Assembly (NCBI GenBank): GCA_945869755.1
Contig: CAMBPW010000028.1
Span: 1-11,097 of the forward strand
DNA: 11,097 nt
Reading direction: 5' to 3'
Source of the DNA: an uncultured Gemella sp.
GTDB lineage: Bacteria; Bacillota; Bacilli; Staphylococcales; Gemellaceae
Part shown: positions 1 through 7,924 of the stretch, piece after piece
How the letters are laid out: the number at the start of each line of letters is the position of its first letter
Position numbering within the stretch: the first letter of the stretch is position 1
Notes under the pieces: generated by a model
Told to the model about the DNA's origin: nothing
The model's input: only the letters and a program-made list of their open reading frames with translations
Databases searched by the model: none
Position numbers and translations under genes: made by a program

Positions 1-2
1 AA

Positions 3-89
3 ATAAATGCTATTCTATATAATTATAAAGTTGAAAATAGAAAATTTGAAGAAACTCATGTTCGAGTTTGGGAAGGAGAAGTTGATATT
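3..89 (+). other. Open reading frame in phase with msrA, running off the left edge
   Basis: These 29 codons are stop-free and in the same frame as msrA; the other two + frames have stops at 4-6 and 20-22. The translation is rich in charged residues and ends with a segment like ETHVRVWEGEVDI, which looks more like protein than random AT-rich DNA. It could be the C-terminal part of a domain fused to MsrA, or simply a chance open stretch upstream of an independent msrA start. I do not recognise the family, and it does not look like the end of an MsrB domain. A good ribosome binding site lies inside it (71-78), which favours msrA also or only starting at 90. Confidence 0.3.
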
Positions 90-578
90 ATGAAAAAAGA
101 AATTTATTTAGCAGGTGGTTGTTTTTGGGGGGTAGAAGGATATTTTCAACAACTAGAAGGTGTTATTTCTACTAGGGTTGGATACAGTAATGGAAAAACT
201 AAAGAAACAACATATCAAAAGATAAAAGAAACTGATCATGCAGAAGTTATTCATTTAATATATAATGAAGATGTTATATCTTTAAATAAAATTTTAAGAC
301 ATTATTTTAGAATAATAGACCCTATTAGTGTAAATAAACAGGGGGAAGATGAAGGAAGACAATATCGAACAGGTATCTATTACTTAGATGAAAAAACAAA
401 AAATGAAGTGGAATCTTTCATATCAGAACTACAAAAGCAATTTAGCGAAAGAATAGCGGTAGAAGTTGAATTGGTTAATAACTATATTGATGCAGAAGAA
501 TATCATCAAAAATATTTAGTTAAAAATCCAAAGGGTTATTGCCATGTTGATTTATCTTTAGCTAAGAAGAAGTTATAG
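90..578 (+). CDS. msrA: Peptide-methionine (S)-S-oxide reductase MsrA
   Basis: Reduces the S-epimer of methionine sulfoxide in oxidised proteins or free methionine; cytoplasmic oxidative-damage repair. The 162-residue length fits a single MsrA domain. The N-terminus carries the hallmark GCFWG motif with catalytic Cys at residue 11, followed by VEG. The middle has the DHAEVI segment (normally GHAE, so the Gly is Asp here) and the RIIDPISVNKQGEDEGRQYR region matching the family's DPTSxNxQGxDxGxQYRS block. The C-terminus has the NPKGYCHVDL segment whose Cys is the likely recycling cysteine, a form common in MsrA domains of MsrA-MsrB fusions. No MsrB domain follows; the protein stops about ten residues later. 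The ATG at 90 has GGAAGGAG at 71-78, 11 bases upstream, but the frame is open further upstream, so the true start or a fusion cannot be settled here. It is not functionally tied to the polysaccharide genes and marks the conserved flank. Confidence 0.93.
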   Translation: MKKEIYLAGGCFWGVEGYFQQLEGVISTRVGYSNGKTKETTYQKIKETDHAEVIHLIYNEDVISLNKILRHYFRIIDPISVNKQGEDEGRQYRTGIYYLDEKTKNEVESFISELQKQFSERIAVEVELVNNYIDAEEYHQKYLVKNPKGYCHVDLSLAKKKL

Positions 579-610
579 TCAACAAAATTAAATTAGAATT
601 TACTATCGTA

Positions 611-639
611 TTGATACCAATATTCTTACGATTGATAAT
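611..639 (+). promoter_or_regulatory. Candidate sigma-A promoter P1
   Basis: TTGATA at 611-616 and GATAAT at 634-639 are separated by 17 bases; each differs from consensus at one position. Transcription would start near 646 and give a leader of about 225 bases containing the A13 tract and the hairpin. The -35 box sits in an imperfect palindrome (TATTG at 609-613, CAATA at 618-622). Sequence match only; AT-rich DNA yields many such matches. Confidence 0.42.
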
Positions 640-680
640 ATAAAAAATTTTCACTTATTTTAAAAAAAAAAAAACAAAAT

Positions 681-720
681 AGAAATAGACATCATTATGT
701 AACTAATGGTGTCTATTTCT
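681..720 (-). terminator. 17-bp hairpin followed by a T-tract on the minus strand
   Basis: The arms 681-697 and 704-720 pair over 17 bp with one G-U wobble and a 6-base loop. On the minus strand the stem is followed by ATTTTG and then 13 T residues (the complement of 662-674), which is a textbook intrinsic terminator. On the + strand the stem is followed by GGACTTATAAGG, with no T-tract, so it is a poor terminator for msrA. No minus-strand gene lies to its right in the window. It may stop antisense transcription, end a small minus-strand RNA, be a relic of an earlier gene arrangement, or act as an inverted-repeat operator next to the promoter candidate that begins at 720. Confidence 0.55.
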
Positions 721-749
721 GGACTTATAAGGCTATTAAATGATACAAT
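720..749 (+). promoter_or_regulatory. Candidate extended -10 promoter P2
   Basis: TACAAT at 744-749 is preceded by TGA at 741-743, giving an extended -10 element. A weak -35 match, TGGACT at 720-725, lies 18 bases upstream. The start would be near 756, with a leader of about 117 bases before the first operon gene. The hairpin ends exactly where the -35 box begins, and the A13 tract further upstream could act like an UP element. Whether P1 or P2 is used cannot be decided from sequence. Confidence 0.4.
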
Positions 750-872
750 AGTTTATAAATTATATACAAATAGTTCTATTTTGTATTAATATTTAATAAA
801 GAAATAGTTGTATATTTCTTTATAGTGTTTGAAAATATTTATTTTAAACTGTTAATAAGTTGGGGAGGAAAA

Positions 873-1808
873 ATGACAAAAATATCAGCAATAATTCCTG
901 TTTACAATACAGAGTTGTACATAGGTGAGTGTATAGAGTCAATACTTAATCAAAGTTTAGTTGATTTTGAATTAATATTAGTTAACGATGGCTCTACAGA
1001 TAATTCTTTGAGTATTGTAAATAGTTATGCAAGTAGTGATGGTCGTATTAAAGTAGTGGATTTGAAAACAAATGTTGGTGTAGGTGAAGCTAGAAATAAA
1101 GGTATAGAGTGCGCTGTAGGAGAATTTATTACATTTATTGACTCAGATGATGTGATAAAATATTACATGTTTGAAAAAATGTATATACACGCAAAGAAAA
1201 CAAATTCAGATATAGTTTTATGTGATACAGGAACTTTATCGTCAGATGGACGCCAAAAATTAGTTTGGTATAAATATATAGACGGAAAAGCTACATTAGA
1301 AACTGTTTATAGAAATACTCAACCAACAGCAAGAATTGTTTCAAGGAAACTTATTGATAAATTGAATTTTAGATTTTTATCTGGTATGGGTGAAGGAATA
1401 TTCTTTGAATTGATGATGGGCGCAAATCACATTTCTACAATTCCTGAAAAGATGTATATTTATATATCTAGAGAAGGATCTTTAAGTACGACACCTAATG
1501 CTAATAACAATTATAAGTCGATGCTCAATAATAAAATATTAAGAGATAGAAATAGCGAGTATAAAGAATATTTTTCTTTTAAAATGATTGAGGATTTACT
1601 CCAAATGATTGCAAGTTCGGTAAAGTCTAGCGATAAGTTATTATATATTAAAGCTAGCAATGAATTGAAAAAATTAAATTATAAGAAAAATAAATATCTA
1701 TCAACATTTTATAAAAAAGAATATAGTATACATAAATATTTAGTTAAGGTACATATTTTACCATTAAATTATCAAATCGCAAAAATAATACACAAAATAA
1801 CAAGTTAA
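873..1808 (+). CDS. Family 2 glycosyltransferase
   Basis: Predicted cytoplasmic GT-A transferase adding one sugar from a nucleotide donor to the lipid-linked repeat unit. The 311-residue protein begins with the GT2 strand ISAIIPVYNTE, has the nucleotide-binding VNDGSTDNS block (Asp39), GVGEARNKGIE, and the metal-binding DSDD at residues 90-93. There is no membrane segment; the C-terminal third is Lys/Tyr-rich, typical of peripheral capsule transferases. I start it at the ATG at 873 because GGGGAGGAA at 862-870 lies just upstream and the GT2 fold begins four residues later; an in-frame GTG at 825 would add 16 residues with no ribosome binding site. It is the first gene of the operon, a place where capsule loci usually carry regulatory genes. 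Donor and linkage cannot be predicted. Confidence 0.88.
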   Translation: MTKISAIIPVYNTELYIGECIESILNQSLVDFELILVNDGSTDNSLSIVNSYASSDGRIKVVDLKTNVGVGEARNKGIECAVGEFITFIDSDDVIKYYMFEKMYIHAKKTNSDIVLCDTGTLSSDGRQKLVWYKYIDGKATLETVYRNTQPTARIVSRKLIDKLNFRFLSGMGEGIFFELMMGANHISTIPEKMYIYISREGSLSTTPNANNNYKSMLNNKILRDRNSEYKEYFSFKMIEDLLQMIASSVKSSDKLLYIKASNELKKLNYKKNKYLSTFYKKEYSIHKYLVKVHILPLNYQIAKIIHKITS

Positions 1809-1826
1809 TTAAGAAAGGATTATAAT

Positions 1827-3038
1827 ATGAAAATTGCAGTAGCTGGTACAGGCTATGTAGGTCTGTCTATAGCAACTTTGCTAGCTAAATCACATGAAGT
1901 AATTGCAGTAGACATACTACCAGATAAAGTAGAGTTAATAAATAACCGTATATCTCCTATTCAAGATGAGTATATTGAAAAATATTTTTCTGAGAAAAAA
2001 TTAAATTTAAGGGCTACGCTTGATTACGAAGAAGCATATAGTAATGCTGACTATGTAATTATAGCAGTTCCGACAAATTACGATACAGTTACTAACTACT
2101 TTGATACGTCTCACGTAGAGAGTGTTATAGAGGATATATTGAAGTTAAACTCTAGCGCATGTATTATTATTAAATCAACTATTCCAGTAGGGTTTACAAA
2201 AAAAGTTAGAGAAAAATACAATACAGAAAATATAATATTTAGTCCAGAATTTTTAAGGGAATCGAAGGCGTTATATGATACATTGTATCCTTCAAGAATT
2301 ATTGTATCGTATGAAAGGACAGATGCAATAAATTTACAAGAAAAGGCAAAATTTTTCGCGAATATGCTAAAAAAAGAAACTTTAATAGATGATGTTGAAA
2401 TATTATTTATGGAATCGACAGAAGCAGAAGCAGTAAAACTATTTACTAATACTTATCTAGCATTAAGAGTTTCTTATTTTAATGAATTGGATACTTATGC
2501 AGAGATGAAAGGTTTAGATACTGCCGCCATTATAAAGGGTATAGGTTTAGATCCTAGAATAGGACTAGATTACAATAATCCATCTTTTGGATATGGAGGA
2601 TACTGTCTTCCTAAAGACACAAAACAATTATTAGCAAACTTCAATGATGTTCCGCAAAATATGATTTCTGCAGTTGTAGAATCAAATACAACTAGGAAAG
2701 AATTTATATCAGAACAAATATTTAAGCTAGCACAAAGTAATTCTCTAGAAAATAATATAGTAGTCGGAATATATCGTTTGACAATGAAGAGTAATTCAGA
2801 TAATTTTAGGCAAAGCTCAATACAAGATATTATGAAATTATTAAGTAAAAAAGGTGTTAGACTAATAATTTTTGAACAGACAATAAAAAATATTGATACG
2901 TTCGAAGGATATGATGTAGTAAATGATATAAATAACTTTAAATCTTTGAGTCATTTAATAGTTGCCAATAGATACGATAGTATTCTAGATGATGTTAAAC
3001 ATAAAGTATATACTAGAGATATTTTTGGTCGAGATTAA
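1827..3038 (+). CDS. ugd: UDP-glucose 6-dehydrogenase
   Basis: NAD-dependent two-step oxidation of UDP-glucose to UDP-glucuronate in the cytoplasm, supplying an acidic sugar donor. The 403-residue length matches the streptococcal HasB type. The Rossmann motif GTGYVGLS is at residues 7-14, followed by VIAVD at the end of the second strand. The substrate-binding SPEFLRES segment is present. The catalytic residues fall where they do in the Streptococcus pyogenes enzyme: Lys204 and Asn208 in KLFTN, the nucleophile Cys260 in [10 protein letters not shown] and Asp264. A UDP-ManNAc or UDP-GlcNAc dehydrogenase is a less likely alternative, since those are usually longer with a different active-site context. 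The gene sits 18 bases after the first transferase, with AAGAAAGGA at 1811-1819. It is the only precursor-synthesis gene here, so it is the best clue to polymer composition. Confidence 0.93.
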   Translation: MKIAVAGTGYVGLSIATLLAKSHEVIAVDILPDKVELINNRISPIQDEYIEKYFSEKKLNLRATLDYEEAYSNADYVIIAVPTNYDTVTNYFDTSHVESVIEDILKLNSSACIIIKSTIPVGFTKKVREKYNTENIIFSPEFLRESKALYDTLYPSRIIVSYERTDAINLQEKAKFFANMLKKETLIDDVEILFMESTEAEAVKLFTNTYLALRVSYFNELDTYAEMKGLDTAAIIKGIGLDPRIGLDYNNPSFGYGGYCLPKDTKQLLANFNDVPQNMISAVVESNTTRKEFISEQIFKLAQSNSLENNIVVGIYRLTMKSNSDNFRQSSIQDIMKLLSKKGVRLIIFEQTIKNIDTFEGYDVVNDINNFKSLSHLIVANRYDSILDDVKHKVYTRDIFGRD

Positions 3039-3066
3039 TAATTAAATAATAATGAAAGGATAAAAA

Positions 3067-4311
3067 ATGGACAAGGAATTATCAATAAAATCTATATTTA
3101 GTTTATTATTAAAAAAAATAAAATATATAATTGCAATAACATTTATGTTAAGTATATGTTTAGCAGGAATAAGGTCTGTATTTGTTGCTCCAGTATACAA
3201 ATCTACAGTTGATTTAGTATTGAGTCCAAAAGTTGCAGATGGCCAGCAGTTAAATTTAAATCAATTACAGACAAACGAAAAATTAATAAAAACTTATGAA
3301 AATATTATATTTTCGGATAATATATTAAATCGAGTAAATAGTATAGTGGATACAAATTATACTAATGATGATTTAAGGAGTAAGATAAAACTTATTACTG
3401 TAGCTGAATCACAAACATTTGGAATTAGTGTAGAAGATAATTCTCCTGAAACAGCAGCCAATCTTGCAAATATAGTTGCAGATGTTTTCCAACAAAATAT
3501 AGATGGTTATTATTCTGCTAATATTAATATTAAAGTAATATCTACAGCAAAACCTTCTAATGAGAAAATTTCTCCTATTTTTATAAAAGACTTTGTTTTT
3601 GGAACTTTATTAGGATTAGTAGTATCAATTTTTTCAATACTATTTTTTGAATATTTTAGAAGAACAATAACAAATAAACAAGCATTAGAACAGTTTAAGT
3701 GGAAAGATTTCGGTTCTATAAATTTAAATGATACTTATGATAGCGATTTGAAACAAAAAATAGGACATGAAAAAACTATACAAACATTAGAAAATATTGA
3801 GGGTATTCAGAGTAAGTTAAGAGTACAATTGAATGATAGCAAAGTAAAAACTTTTATGATATCATCAACAAGCGATAGCTTGGAACAACCATTATTTACT
3901 TATTTAATAGCTAAAAGTTTTGCAGAAAGCGGCAAGAAAACTATAATAGTAGATGCTAATCCACATAATTTAACTTTAAATAATTTAAATATACAAGAGC
4001 GAAAAATAAAAAATTTATCAATTATCACTATAACAACACAGTCAGAAATATTTTCTTCAATCTTTAATTCAAATACATTGGAAGATATTATGGAGAAACT
4101 TAATAGTAATTTTGATATTGTAATATTTAATGGTTCTCCACTAATAGGATCTCCTGAAGGACAGATACTAGCAACTAAAATAAAGAATGTGGTTGTTATA
4201 TTTAAAAAAGAATTTACCAAATTTGAAGAAATTGCTGAAACAAATAAATTCTTTAATGATTTTAATATTACTGTTTTAGGATATGTATTTGAGGAAGAAG
4301 ATAAAAAATAG
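3067..4311 (+). CDS. Wzz/CpsC chain-length protein fused to a degenerate BY-kinase domain
   Basis: Polysaccharide co-polymerase expected to control chain length with Wzy at the membrane. Residues 1-200 form the Wzz module: a cytoplasmic tail, membrane helix about 18-40, an extracytoplasmic domain, a Pro-containing segment (Pro163, Pro170) and a second helix about 176-197. Residues 255-414 resemble CpsD-type bacterial tyrosine kinases, but the key positions are changed. ISSTSDSLEQPL (265-276) aligns without gaps to the Walker A loop, with GEGKST replaced by SLEQPL. Walker A' keeps Asp296 but reads VDANPH (295-300), lacking the second Asp and the Arg. Walker B reads FDIVIFNGSP (349-358), with Asn355 for Asp. 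The C-terminus ends EEEDKK with no tyrosine cluster. ATP binding and autophosphorylation are therefore unlikely, and it probably acts as a structural pseudokinase. The reading frame is intact, so it is not a broken gene. A fused layout is typical of Proteobacterial Wzc; Gram-positives usually encode the halves separately. Confidence 0.85.
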   Translation: MDKELSIKSIFSLLLKKIKYIIAITFMLSICLAGIRSVFVAPVYKSTVDLVLSPKVADGQQLNLNQLQTNEKLIKTYENIIFSDNILNRVNSIVDTNYTNDDLRSKIKLITVAESQTFGISVEDNSPETAANLANIVADVFQQNIDGYYSANINIKVISTAKPSNEKISPIFIKDFVFGTLLGLVVSIFSILFFEYFRRTITNKQALEQFKWKDFGSINLNDTYDSDLKQKIGHEKTIQTLENIEGIQSKLRVQLNDSKVKTFMISSTSDSLEQPLFTYLIAKSFAESGKKTIIVDANPHNLTLNNLNIQERKIKNLSIITITTQSEIFSSIFNSNTLEDIMEKLNSNFDIVIFNGSPLIGSPEGQILATKIKNVVVIFKKEFTKFEEIAETNKFFNDFNITVLGYVFEEEDKK

Positions 4312-4323
4312 AAAGGAGATAAT

Positions 4324-5517
4324 ATGGAGCAAAAATTTAATAGACTTTGTATTTATTTCTTCTATATCTCAATAATTATCTATCCATTAAATATTTTATT
4401 ATCAAATTTTGTAAAAATAATTGGTTTTGAAACACTAGCAACAAAAACAATTTTCGGATGTTACTTATTAGTAATATTATTTGAAATGTATATTTTGTAT
4501 AGATTTCCAATTTCAATAAAAAGAATGCTCATACTATTTTTATTGTATATTCTTTATTTTATATTGTATATTACAAGTAATGATAAAGTTAAGCACACTT
4601 TTAGTAGTGTAGATATGGTATTTATTTATTTCTTTTATTTACCATATGCAATTTTAATATTATCTAGGATAAAAAATTTTAGTATATTATTTTCTAATAA
4701 ATATATAAACTATCTCAACGCAACTATAATAGTAACATTATTTTTCGCAAAATATTATCTTGGAGATCAAACGGGTTATATGCCATATTCTTATAATTTA
4801 TTACCTATTTGGATTATGTTTTCTTTTAATTACATAGACAAGCCAACAATAACTAAAACATTAGTTTTATTAGTTATGTCTTTAGAGGGGGTAATATATG
4901 GAGCAAGAGGACCATTAATATGGTTAGCAGTTAGTATTATAGGATATTTAATTCTTAAATTTTCTGAAAAAGAAACGAAATTAAAATTTACTATTAATAA
5001 TAAAATTAATTTCACAATATCAATTTTAATTTTTGTGAGTTCTATTTTCCTATTTTCAAAAATACTATCTTTTTTAAATATAGGTAATTCTTATATATTA
5101 AATAGATTTGAAACTGGTAGTTTAAATAAGAGTACTGGGCGAGAAAATATGATTTCAATAGGGCTGAATTACTTAAAAGAAATGGGTCCTAATATTAATG
5201 GTATATTTTATGATAGAACTATGATGCCTGGTGGGGTATATGTTCATAATTTTATTCTAGAAACATTGATAGCGTTTGGCTGGATAATAGGTATAGTTCT
5301 TGTTTCTATAATATTATTTTCAATAATTAAAACATATATTTTATCTAACATTATTAACAAAAAAGTCATGTTGTTAATTATTCCTGCATATTTTATGAAA
5401 TATTTTTTAACGGGTAGTATTTATGATGATTACTCTTTTATAGTAACCATGTCGATAATTTTTGCTATATATAAACAAGAAAAACCAGATAAATATGTTA
5501 TTAGAGATAAAATATAA
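4324..5517 (+). CDS. wzy: Wzy-type polysaccharide polymerase
   Basis: Predicted multi-spanning membrane enzyme that joins flipped lipid-linked repeat units at the outer face of the membrane. The 397-residue protein is nearly all hydrophobic helices, roughly ten. A GARGP motif (193-197) and a large extracytoplasmic loop containing STGRENM and then VHNFILET (307-314) fit the O-antigen ligase/polymerase (Wzy_C) superfamily, where a His-Asn segment precedes a helix. Wzy proteins vary greatly, so the call rests on topology, these motifs and its position directly after the Wzz-like gene; a ligase-like role is the main alternative. Its ribosome binding site AAGGAG (4313-4318) begins just two bases after the preceding stop codon, suggesting coupled translation. 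Confidence 0.82.
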   Translation: MEQKFNRLCIYFFYISIIIYPLNILLSNFVKIIGFETLATKTIFGCYLLVILFEMYILYRFPISIKRMLILFLLYILYFILYITSNDKVKHTFSSVDMVFIYFFYLPYAILILSRIKNFSILFSNKYINYLNATIIVTLFFAKYYLGDQTGYMPYSYNLLPIWIMFSFNYIDKPTITKTLVLLVMSLEGVIYGARGPLIWLAVSIIGYLILKFSEKETKLKFTINNKINFTISILIFVSSIFLFSKILSFLNIGNSYILNRFETGSLNKSTGRENMISIGLNYLKEMGPNINGIFYDRTMMPGGVYVHNFILETLIAFGWIIGIVLVSIILFSIIKTYILSNIINKKVMLLIIPAYFMKYFLTGSIYDDYSFIVTMSIIFAIYKQEKPDKYVIRDKI

Positions 5518-5539
5518 ATTATATGGAAGGTATTAAATT

Positions 5540-6448
5540 ATGAATAAACCATTGGTTTCTATTGTAATTCCTAATTATAATAGAGCACATTTACTTAAAG
5601 ATGTAATTAGTAGCGTGGACAAGCAAACATATAAAAATATAGAAATAATAGTTGTTGATGATGCTTCAACAGATAATTCAATAGATATTTTAAAAGAAAT
5701 CCAGAAAAATAATAAAAAATTAACAATAAAACAACTAGAAAAAAATAGTGGTGCTAATATATGTAGAAACAAAGGTGTAGAGTTATCTAATGGGAAATAT
5801 ATTGCATTTCTTGATTCTGATGATTATTTTAAAAATGATAAGATAGAAAAACAATTAAATATTTTCACTGAAAAAAAAGATGTTGGATTTATCGTTACCG
5901 GATTTGGAGAAAAAAATTTCAAAAAAGTTAATGAAGGGTACATTAATATTAAAGATACTTTATTTCAGAATAATTTAGGTGGATTTTCTACTGTAATTGT
6001 AAAAAAAGACATTTTTCAATATGTAGGAGGATTGGATCCTGAATTGTTAAGTTGTCAAGATTGGGATTTGTTTTTAAAGTTATTGACTAACAGCAAAGGT
6101 TATAAAATAGCAGAAAATTTAGTGATTTACGATTTGCAAGAAGATAGTATATCTAAAAATCCTTACAAAGTTATTTCAGGATTTAAAATAGTTTCAGAAA
6201 GAGCTAAAAATCTTAATGATACTCTAAAATTAATTCCTAAAAATACATTAGATAGTTATCATGAGTACTATTTAGCAATGCGTTATTTTAAACTTAAAGA
6301 TATAAAAAATACAAGAAAACATTTGAAAAGATCTTTATCTATTAAAAAATCATTAATTTCTTTTGTATATTTAATTTTTTCACTGTTTGGGTATAAAAGT
6401 TTAAATTTTTTAATAACTTTGAAAAAGAAAATTTTTAATAGAGGTTAA
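5540..6448 (+). CDS. Family 2 glycosyltransferase
   Basis: Predicted cytoplasmic GT-A transferase for repeat-unit assembly, 302 residues. The N-terminus has VSIVIPNYNRA, then IIVVDDAST, ANICRNKG, and the metal-binding DSDD at residues 92-95. The late acidic motif CQDWD (172-176) is the usual site of the catalytic base in this subgroup. The C-terminal 30-40 residues are basic and hydrophobic (around SFVYLIFSLFGYKSLNF) and may anchor it to the membrane surface. GGAAGG at 5525-5530 precedes the ATG by 9 bases. The gene ends 2 bases before the flippase start. Donor sugar is not predictable. Confidence 0.88.
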   Translation: MNKPLVSIVIPNYNRAHLLKDVISSVDKQTYKNIEIIVVDDASTDNSIDILKEIQKNNKKLTIKQLEKNSGANICRNKGVELSNGKYIAFLDSDDYFKNDKIEKQLNIFTEKKDVGFIVTGFGEKNFKKVNEGYINIKDTLFQNNLGGFSTVIVKKDIFQYVGGLDPELLSCQDWDLFLKLLTNSKGYKIAENLVIYDLQEDSISKNPYKVISGFKIVSERAKNLNDTLKLIPKNTLDSYHEYYLAMRYFKLKDIKNTRKHLKRSLSIKKSLISFVYLIFSLFGYKSLNFLITLKKKIFNRG

Positions 6449-6450
6449 TT

Positions 6451-7905
6451 ATGGAAAGTAAGTATTTAAAAATTAATGGAATAATTTCATTATTAAATAA
6501 ATTAATTGCTTTAGTATGTAACTTAATTATTCCGAGATTATTTATTGTTACTTACGGGTCTGAAATAAATGGTTTAGTAGTTGGAATAACTCAGTATTTA
6601 TCTTTAATAGCACTGTTGGATTTGGGAATGGGAGCTGTAATTCAAGCAGCGCTGTATAAACCTTTAGTAGAAAAGGATTCTATACTTATTTCAACTTTAT
6701 TTTTTAAAGCTAAAGATTTTTTTAATAAAGTAGGTATAGCATTAATAATTTATATAGTAGCGCTATGTTTTATTTTACCTATGATGTTAAACAGTTCGTT
6801 ATCAAATTTTGATTTAGTGTTATTAATTTTAGTTTTATCGTTGTCGCATATATTCCAATTTTTTTTAGGAATTACAGCACAAATTGTTTTAAATTCAGAT
6901 CAAAAAGCATTTATTCGAGAAAGTTTACAAGTATTATTTAATATTATAAACCTGCTATTGGTGTACTATTTAGTAACTAATGGGTATTCAGTATTAACAG
7001 TTAAACTTGTTACATCATTAGTATATATTGTAATTCCTCTTTATTTGACATATTACGTTAGAAAAAACTATGTAATATCAAGGCAACTAATAAAAAAAGA
7101 TTATAAATTAGAGCAGCAATGGCATGGTATAGGTCAGCATATTGCTTATACAATTCAAGAAAGTTCTAGTGTTGTTATATTATCTATATTTTCAACATTA
7201 AATTTAGTATCAGTGTATACAGTATATTTTTTAGTTCTTAATGGTTTAAAAACTTTTATGAATGCAGCAACAAGCGGATTAAGACCGTATTTAGGTAAAT
7301 TACTTAATTTAAATAATTCAAAAGAACTAATTATAAATTTTCGTAAATTAGAAAAAAATATTCAATTATATTCGACAATTGTGCTGGCTACAACGTTTCA
7401 ATTAATTACACCATTTATTTTATTTTATACTAATGGTATTGCAGATGTTAATTATAATCAACCTATTTTCGGATATGTTGTAGTAATAACTATATTTATA
7501 TATGCTTTAAGATTACCGTATAGAACAATTATATTTTCTGCTGGAGAATTTAAAGAAACAAGATTAGGAACTTATATTGAAACATTTTTAAATATTGGGA
7601 TTTCTGTAATATTAGTTCAATTCTATGATTTATTAGGTGTTGCTATAGGAGCAGGAGTATCTATGCTCTTTAGTTATATATATTATGCGCTGTATACTTA
7701 CAATAAAATATTAAATATATCAAAAAAATATTTAGTTAGACAAAATTTGTTATGTGTATTAATATTTTTCAGTTCAAATTTAATATTTTTACCGTTTAAT
7801 TTTTTAGCAAACACAGTGATTTCTTGGATAATTTTTGGTGCTGTAAGTTTTGTTAGTACGCTTTTAATATCGTATATTTATCAAGTTTTATTAAAAAATA
7901 TTTAA
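6451..7905 (+). CDS. wzx: Wzx-type repeat-unit flippase
   Basis: Predicted inner-membrane flippase moving undecaprenyl-diphosphate-linked repeats to the outer face. The 484-residue protein has about 12-14 hydrophobic helices and the polysaccharide-transporter (MOP/PST) layout. Its N-terminal pattern, with IIPRLFIVTYGSEINGLV followed by LDLGMGAVIQAALYKPL, is characteristic of Gram-positive Wzx proteins in capsule loci. The ribosome binding site GAGG (6441-6444) overlaps the end of the upstream transferase, and the gap is only 2 bases, so translation is probably coupled. Together with Wzy and the Wzz-like protein it marks this as a Wzx/Wzy pathway and not a synthase or ABC-transporter pathway. 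Confidence 0.9.
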   Translation: MESKYLKINGIISLLNKLIALVCNLIIPRLFIVTYGSEINGLVVGITQYLSLIALLDLGMGAVIQAALYKPLVEKDSILISTLFFKAKDFFNKVGIALIIYIVALCFILPMMLNSSLSNFDLVLLILVLSLSHIFQFFLGITAQIVLNSDQKAFIRESLQVLFNIINLLLVYYLVTNGYSVLTVKLVTSLVYIVIPLYLTYYVRKNYVISRQLIKKDYKLEQQWHGIGQHIAYTIQESSSVVILSIFSTLNLVSVYTVYFLVLNGLKTFMNAATSGLRPYLGKLLNLNNSKELIINFRKLEKNIQLYSTIVLATTFQLITPFILFYTNGIADVNYNQPIFGYVVVITIFIYALRLPYRTIIFSAGEFKETRLGTYIETFLNIGISVILVQFYDLLGVAIGAGVSMLFSYIYYALYTYNKILNISKKYLVRQNLLCVLIFFSSNLIFLPFNFLANTVISWIIFGAVSFVSTLLISYIYQVLLKNI

Positions 7906-7924
7906 TCTAGAAAGTGAGTGAAAA

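Larger units (their letters stand above)
579..872. other. Gene-poor upstream region of the polysaccharide operon
   Basis: This is 294 bases with no convincing coding frame. It contains two candidate + strand promoters, a run of 13 A at 662-674, and a 17-bp hairpin. The heptamer ATTGATA occurs at 610-616 and again at 631-637, two helical turns apart and overlapping the first promoter; in such AT-rich DNA this could be chance. No intrinsic terminator with a T-tract on the + strand is visible directly after msrA, so read-through from msrA into the operon is possible. Confidence 0.6.

Noticed and set aside
825..872. GTG at 825 as the start of the first operon gene
   Set aside because: There is no ribosome binding site before it, and the 16 extra residues are not GT2-like. 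ATG at 873 has GGGGAGGAA just upstream and places the first GT2 strand normally.
873..3038. Hyaluronan-type (hasAB) locus
   Set aside because: Ugd is HasB-like, but the adjacent transferase has no membrane helices, and Wzx, Wzy and a priming enzyme are present, which fits a Wzx/Wzy pathway.
3900..4220. Minus-strand open frame of 106 codons
   Set aside because: It lies wholly antisense to the Wzz/pseudokinase gene, has no recognisable motifs, and reflects AT-rich composition.
4830..5772. Two short minus-strand open frames (4830-5015, 5575-5772)
   Set aside because: Both are antisense to well-supported membrane or transferase genes and show no family motifs.
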